The notes beneath the pieces are model-generated. The model made no database searches. It saw nothing but the letters and a program-made list of their open reading frames with translations, and was not told the DNA's origin. From Candidatus Arcticimaribacter sp. (lineage in GTDB: Bacteria; Bacteroidota; Bacteroidia; Flavobacteriales; Flavobacteriaceae): a DNA stretch of 10,160 nucleotides. The stretch covers positions 1 through 10,160 of the forward strand of contig WTJP01000127.1 in the NCBI GenBank assembly GCA_011526275.1, given 5' to 3'. This document shows, piece after piece, positions 6,931 through 10,160 of this stretch. The first letter of the stretch is position 1, and each line of letters starts with the position of its first letter. The position numbers and the translations under genes were made by a program.

Positions 6931-6958
6931 TTTGTTTAATCATTTTTAGCTATATTGG
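6931..6958 (+). promoter_or_regulatory. promoter for the PUR-domain gene
   Basis: TTTG (6931-6934) and TATATTGG (6951-6958) are separated by 16 nt, close to the Bacteroidota TTTG-N17-20-TAnnTTTG pattern with one mismatch in the -7 element. The expected transcript start is near 6962-6966. This would coincide with the TTG at 6965 and leave a leader of about 55 nt before the ATG at 7019. Confidence 0.5.
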
Positions 6959-7018
6959 GCGAGATTGCCTAATTTTGGTGAACAATTTGACTATAAAGCG
7001 AAACTAATTGAACAAATA

Positions 7019-7378
7019 ATGGAAGCATCTCAGGAAGAAATCAATTCTAAAGTACTTCGTGCAGGACGAAGAACGTATTTCTTCGACGTAAGAGAAACCA
7101 AAGCAAGTGATTACTACCTTACCATTACCGAAAGTAAAAAGTTCACCAATGAGGACGGTAGTTATTATTACAAAAAGCACAAGATTTATCTCTACAAAGA
7201 AGACTTTCAAGATTTCAAAGCCATTTTGGGCGAAATGATGGACTTCATCATTACCGAACGTGGCGACGAGGTCATTAGTGATCGTCATCAAAAAGACTAT
7301 AAAAAGGAAAAGAAAAATGACTTTGTCACTTCTGAATCATCAGAGAGTTTCACTGATTTAGAATTTGACGACATTTAA
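7019..7378 (+). CDS. PUR-domain nucleic-acid-binding protein (DUF3276)
   Basis: This small protein (119 residues from the ATG at 7019) belongs to the DUF3276/bacterial PUR family, which is related to PUR-alpha and Borrelia BpuR. The family fold binds single-stranded DNA or RNA. The body is highly typical: INSKVLRAGRRTYFFDVR (8-25), DYYLTITESKKF (31-42), YYYKKHKIYLYKEDF (49-63) and FIITERGDEVISDRHQKD (76-93). A Ser/Glu/Asp-rich acidic tail ends in FDDI. A longer frame from a TTG at 6965 would add 18 residues. I prefer 7019 because the likely promoter places the transcript start near 6965 and because homologues begin shortly before the KVLRAGRRTYFFDVR block. It is followed 22 nt later by a strong terminator. 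The target RNA or DNA is unknown. Confidence 0.9.
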   Translation: MEASQEEINSKVLRAGRRTYFFDVRETKASDYYLTITESKKFTNEDGSYYYKKHKIYLYKEDFQDFKAILGEMMDFIITERGDEVISDRHQKDYKKEKKNDFVTSESSESFTDLEFDDI

Positions 7379-7400
7379 TAACGGTACTAAATTATTTAAA

Positions 7401-7431
7401 AAACCACTTCTCGATGAAGTGGTTTTTTTTT
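7401..7431 (+). terminator. intrinsic terminator after the PUR-domain gene
   Basis: A perfect 10-bp stem (AAACCACTTC at 7401-7410, GAAGTGGTTT at 7416-7425) closes a 5-nt TCGAT loop, and the A/T flanks can pair further. The U-tract is nine T (7423-7431). It lies 22 nt after the stop. It also separates the next gene from an in-frame upstream ATG at 7365, ruling that start out. Confidence 0.92.
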
Positions 7432-7437
7432 ACTTTG
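7431..7437 (+). promoter_or_regulatory. possible -7 element for the M14 carboxypeptidase gene
   Basis: TACTTTG resembles TAnnTTTG with one base missing between TA and TTTG. It begins at the last T of the preceding terminator's U-tract and lies 17 nt before the ATG. The position fits the pattern at the other genes here, but the match is imperfect and no -33 TTG is seen. Confidence 0.4.
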
Positions 7438-7454
7438 ACTTAAAATTACAAACC

Positions 7455-9971
7455 ATGAAAAAGCTTCTTTCTGTTCTAATTGCAACGATCTGCATCCAAC
7501 TTTCTTTTGCTCAAAACGGTGCTGATTACTTCCTACCCAAAAACGAAACTTATGACAAAGAGGTTCCTACCCCTGAGGAAGTACTCGGTCACGCTGTGGG
7601 AAAATGGCATGTGAGCCACGACAAATTGAGTGAATACATGCGAACTTTAGCCGCTTCCTCTAACCGTATCCAAATTGAAAATCGTGGAGGAACTTATGAA
7701 GATCGGCCATTGTTGTTGCTGACCATTAGTAGTCCTGAAAACCTTAAACGTTTAGATGAGATCAAAGCACAACACAAAACATTAACGGAACCGAATGGAT
7801 CTAGCTTGGATACCAGCAAGATGCCTGTAGTGGTTTATCAAGGTTTTTCTATCCATGGAAACGAGCCATCTGGGGCCAATGCGGGTTTATTAGTGGCCTA
7901 TCATTTGGCAGCAGCCCAAAGTCAAGCCGTCAAAGATTTATTGGACAATACTATTATTCTATTTGACCCTAGTTTTAACCCTGACGGTCTTCAACGTTTT
8001 TCCCAATGGGCCAACACCCACAAAGCGCAAAATATTACCGCCGATCCCAACGATAGAGAATACAGTGAAGCATGGCCTAGAGGACGTACCAATCACTATT
8101 GGTTTGACATGAACCGCGATTGGCTCCCTGTTCAACTCAATGAATCTAAAGCGCGCATTGGGAGTTTTAGCGAATGGCTACCCAATGTCCTCACCGATCA
8201 TCACGAAATGGGAACGAACTCCACTTTCTTTTTTCAACCTGGAATCCAATCACGGGTTAACCCACTCACCCCAAAGCGCAATCAAGAACTTACTTTAGCC
8301 ATTGGGAAATACCATGCTGAGGCACTTAATGAAATTGGTTCTCTTTATTATTCTGAAGAAGACTATGATGACTTTTATTACGGAAAAGGCTCTACCTACC
8401 CCGACGTGAATGGAGGGATAGGAATCTTATTTGAACAAGCGAGTTCTCGTGGACATGCCCAAGAAAGCGATAATGGGATTTTGACTTTCCCTTTTACTAT
8501 ACGCAATCAATTTGTAACGGCTTTATCCACCTTAAAGGCTGCTTATAGCTTACGAAAAGAACTACTCGATTACCAACGTGACTTTTATCAAAAAGCCCGA
8601 GTAGAAGGTGCGAAAAACAAAGAAAAAGCACTGGTCTTTGGGAACGAAAAAGATGCTGCTACAGCCTATCGCCTGAGTGAAGTACTCTTAAGACACGACA
8701 TTGAAGTACACCACCTGAACAAGAACCTGCGCAAAGACGGAAAATCTTTCCCTCAAGAAAGCAGTTTTATTGTTCCACTCAACCAGAAAAAACAACGTCT
8801 AGTCCATGCTATATTTAGTGAGCAAACTACCTTTCAAGATAGTCTGTTCTACGACGTTTCAGCTTGGACACTCTCTCATGCTTTTGACGTCAATACCACT
8901 AAAATGAAAGACTTAAGCGCAGCGGGAGAACAACTCAATGAAATTGAAACTCCGCCTGTAAAGACAGTCGAAAAAGCAAGCTATGCTTACCTATTTGAAG
9001 GCCACGGTTACTACACGCCAAAGGCTGTTTATGCCCTTTTAGCTGCTGGAGTACGTGTAAAAGTTGGACTTCAACCATTTAGTCTAGAGGGAAAAAAATA
9101 CGACTATGGGTCGTTAATGGTACCGGTTAGAAACCAATCGCTAACGGAAGACGAGCTTTATGCCTTAATGCAAAAAGTTGCCCGTGATTCATTTATTAAA
9201 GTGGAAAGCGTAAGTACTGGACTCACCCAAGGCATTGATTTAGGCTCACGAAATTTTGAAACCATTGTCCAACCAAAAGTAGCCTTATTGGTAGGCGATG
9301 GTGTTCGCAGCTATGATGCTGGAGAAATTTGGTACTTAATGGACACCCAGTACCACATGCCTGTTACCAAACTAGACGTGAAGTCAATTGGCCGTGCCGA
9401 TCTTAACCGTTATACTCACCTTGTTGTTCCTAGTTATAACGGAAGTTTGTTGGGGAAAGCCAAGGACAAGATTAGTGCTTGGATTAAAAACGGTGGACAC
9501 TTAATTGCCTATCGCGATGCAGTGAAATGGGCCAATAAAACCGAATTAATCGAAGAAGAATTCCGGGAAAGTGATTTAACCGCTGAAGGGGTTGCCTTTG
9601 TCGACAAACAAAAATTCAAAGGAGCGCAAGCCATTGGAGGAGCTATCTTCAACGCAGATATCGATCGCTCTCACCCCATCAACTTTGGAATAGAAGACAC
9701 AGAACTAGCCTTATTTAGAAACTCACGCATTTTTATGGAACCTGAGGAAAACAGCTACGATAATCCTATCCGCTATGCTAAAGACCCCTTACTAAGTGGT
9801 TATATTTCTGAAGAGCAAATGGAATTATTAAAAGGTTCAGTTCCCTTTAAAGTGAAACGTTCTGGGCGTGGAAAGATCTTGTTGATGACCGACAATACCA
9901 ACTTTAGAGCATTTTGGTTAGGAACACAGCAACTCTATGCCAATATGCTTTTCTATGCCGATTTTATGTAA
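7455..9971 (+). CDS. secreted M14-family zinc carboxypeptidase with C-terminal GATase-like domain
   Basis: This 838-residue protein has a clear signal peptide (MKKLLSVLIATICIQLSFAQ, cleavage after about residue 19-20), so it acts outside the cytoplasm. The M14 catalytic domain spans about 50-360. Zinc ligands are H134 and E137 in HGNEPSGANAG, and H250 (or the adjacent H249) in TDHHEMGTNSTFFFQPG. NRDW lies at 220-223, and the general base is E327 in GIGILFEQASSRG. All catalytic parts are present. Further on, about 605-690 (VALLVGDGVRSYDAGEIWYLMD to NGGHLIAY) looks like a class I glutamine-amidotransferase/flavodoxin-like fold without an evident catalytic Cys. Large M14 proteins of this layout are common in Bacteroidota, and the substrate is not defined. 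No type IX secretion C-terminal domain is seen. The start at 7455, not the in-frame ATG at 7365, is set by the signal peptide and the intervening terminator. The stop abuts the convergent csaA stop. Confidence 0.92.
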   Translation: MKKLLSVLIATICIQLSFAQNGADYFLPKNETYDKEVPTPEEVLGHAVGKWHVSHDKLSEYMRTLAASSNRIQIENRGGTYEDRPLLLLTISSPENLKRLDEIKAQHKTLTEPNGSSLDTSKMPVVVYQGFSIHGNEPSGANAGLLVAYHLAAAQSQAVKDLLDNTIILFDPSFNPDGLQRFSQWANTHKAQNITADPNDREYSEAWPRGRTNHYWFDMNRDWLPVQLNESKARIGSFSEWLPNVLTDHHEMGTNSTFFFQPGIQSRVNPLTPKRNQELTLAIGKYHAEALNEIGSLYYSEEDYDDFYYGKGSTYPDVNGGIGILFEQASSRGHAQESDNGILTFPFTIRNQFVTALSTLKAAYSLRKELLDYQRDFYQKARVEGAKNKEKALVFGNEKDAATAYRLSEVLLRHDIEVHHLNKNLRKDGKSFPQESSFIVPLNQKKQRLVHAIFSEQTTFQDSLFYDVSAWTLSHAFDVNTTKMKDLSAAGEQLNEIETPPVKTVEKASYAYLFEGHGYYTPKAVYALLAAGVRVKVGLQPFSLEGKKYDYGSLMVPVRNQSLTEDELYALMQKVARDSFIKVESVSTGLTQGIDLGSRNFETIVQPKVALLVGDGVRSYDAGEIWYLMDTQYHMPVTKLDVKSIGRADLNRYTHLVVPSYNGSLLGKAKDKISAWIKNGGHLIAYRDAVKWANKTELIEEEFRESDLTAEGVAFVDKQKFKGAQAIGGAIFNADIDRSHPINFGIEDTELALFRNSRIFMEPEENSYDNPIRYAKDPLLSGYISEEQMELLKGSVPFKVKRSGRGKILLMTDNTNFRAFWLGTQQLYANMLFYADFM

Positions 9972-10160
9972 TTAACGAACAAGCTGTCCATTCTCGACGA
10001 CAGCCTCTGGGGAAAGTAAAAAAACGTCGTTGCCTTGTGTTGCACCCAACACAAGGCATTGACTGTTAAAATTAGCGATTCGCTTTACTGGAAAATTGAC
10101 CACCGCAATCACTTGCCTGCCGACCAATTCTTCTGAGCTGTATTGGGTTGTGATTTGAGC
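9972..10160 (-). CDS. csaA: CsaA-like tRNA-binding protein, C-terminal part (cut by window edge)
   Basis: Translating the minus strand from 10160 down to a TAA at 9974-9972 gives 62 residues and no internal stop. They read as the C-terminus of a CsaA/YgjH-type tRNA-binding protein: ITTQYSSEELVGRQVIAVVNFP, then KRIANFNSQCLVLGAT, GNDVFLLSPEAVVENGQLVR. This OB-fold domain binds the tRNA elbow, and CsaA of Bacillus has also been described as a secretion chaperone. Family members are about 110 residues, so roughly the N-terminal 45-50 lie to the right. The gene converges on the M14 gene, and the two stop codons are directly adjacent. A perfect hairpin lies within this coding stretch (10031-10058). 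Confidence 0.88.
   Translation of the reverse strand, partial: AQITTQYSSEELVGRQVIAVVNFPVKRIANFNSQCLVLGATQGNDVFLLSPEAVVENGQLVR
10031..10058. repeat. perfect 12-bp inverted repeat with 4-nt spacer inside csaA
   Basis: TGCCTTGTGTTG (10031-10042) and CAACACAAGGCA (10047-10058) are exact reverse complements around CACC. This makes a strong hairpin on either strand. It begins 60 nt past the M14 stop. On the minus strand seven T follow, starting about 6 nt after the stem. On the plus strand there is no T-run. It encodes the conserved CLVLGATQGN stretch of CsaA. Confidence 0.85.

Noticed and set aside
6965..7018. TTG start giving an 18-residue longer PUR protein
   Set aside because: The predicted transcript start falls about on this TTG, and the family usually begins shortly before the KVLRAGRRTYFFDVR block. 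The ATG at 7019 fits better.
7004..7291. 95-codon minus-strand frame
   Set aside because: It is antisense to the well-conserved PUR-domain gene, with no promoter or recognisable motif.

Overview
The window looks like ordinary core chromosome of a Bacteroidota member, most likely order Flavobacteriales. The evidence is the gene set (DUF4294, a PUR/DUF3276 protein, a long NusB, DUF1573 next to YajC), AT-rich spacers, little sign of Shine-Dalgarno sequences, and repeated TAnnTTTG -7 promoter elements very close to start codons. I see no insertion sequence, phage gene, tRNA, rRNA, CRISPR array, toxin-antitoxin pair or defence gene. Codon use looks even across the genes by eye. I did not find a previously undescribed system.

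Layout from left to right. Bases 1-164 are an AT-rich spacer. A secreted DUF4294 protein (minus) and an M42 metallo-aminopeptidase (plus) diverge from an 87-bp spacer. The M42 gene ends at a strong intrinsic terminator (2018-2049), followed by a gene-poor spacer of about 140 bp. Then comes a minus-strand block: nusB, a DUF1573 lipoprotein gene and yajC form a tight operon that ends in a terminator. That terminator's U-tract runs directly into the promoter of pyrD (membrane-linked dihydroorotate dehydrogenase), which is also on the minus strand. Divergent from nusB is a half-size ABC exporter (plus), followed by the PUR-domain gene, a strong terminator, a large secreted M14-type zinc carboxypeptidase and, converging from the right edge, the 3' end of a csaA-like tRNA-binding protein gene.

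Functionally this is housekeeping: transcription antitermination (NusB), the Sec translocon accessory subunit (YajC), pyrimidine synthesis (PyrD), peptide breakdown inside the cell (M42) and in the envelope or outside (M14), lipid or drug-type export (ABC) and nucleic-acid binding (PUR, CsaA). The features most worth a second look are regulatory. Two intrinsic terminators have U-tracts that overlap the next gene's -7 element, several genes have near-leaderless promoter spacing, and a perfect 12-bp/4-nt hairpin lies inside the csaA coding region just past the M14 stop codon.

Several starts were set downstream of the longest possible reading frame (nusB, DUF1573, ABC transporter, PUR, M14). Signal peptides, family start points, or promoter and terminator positions support those choices.
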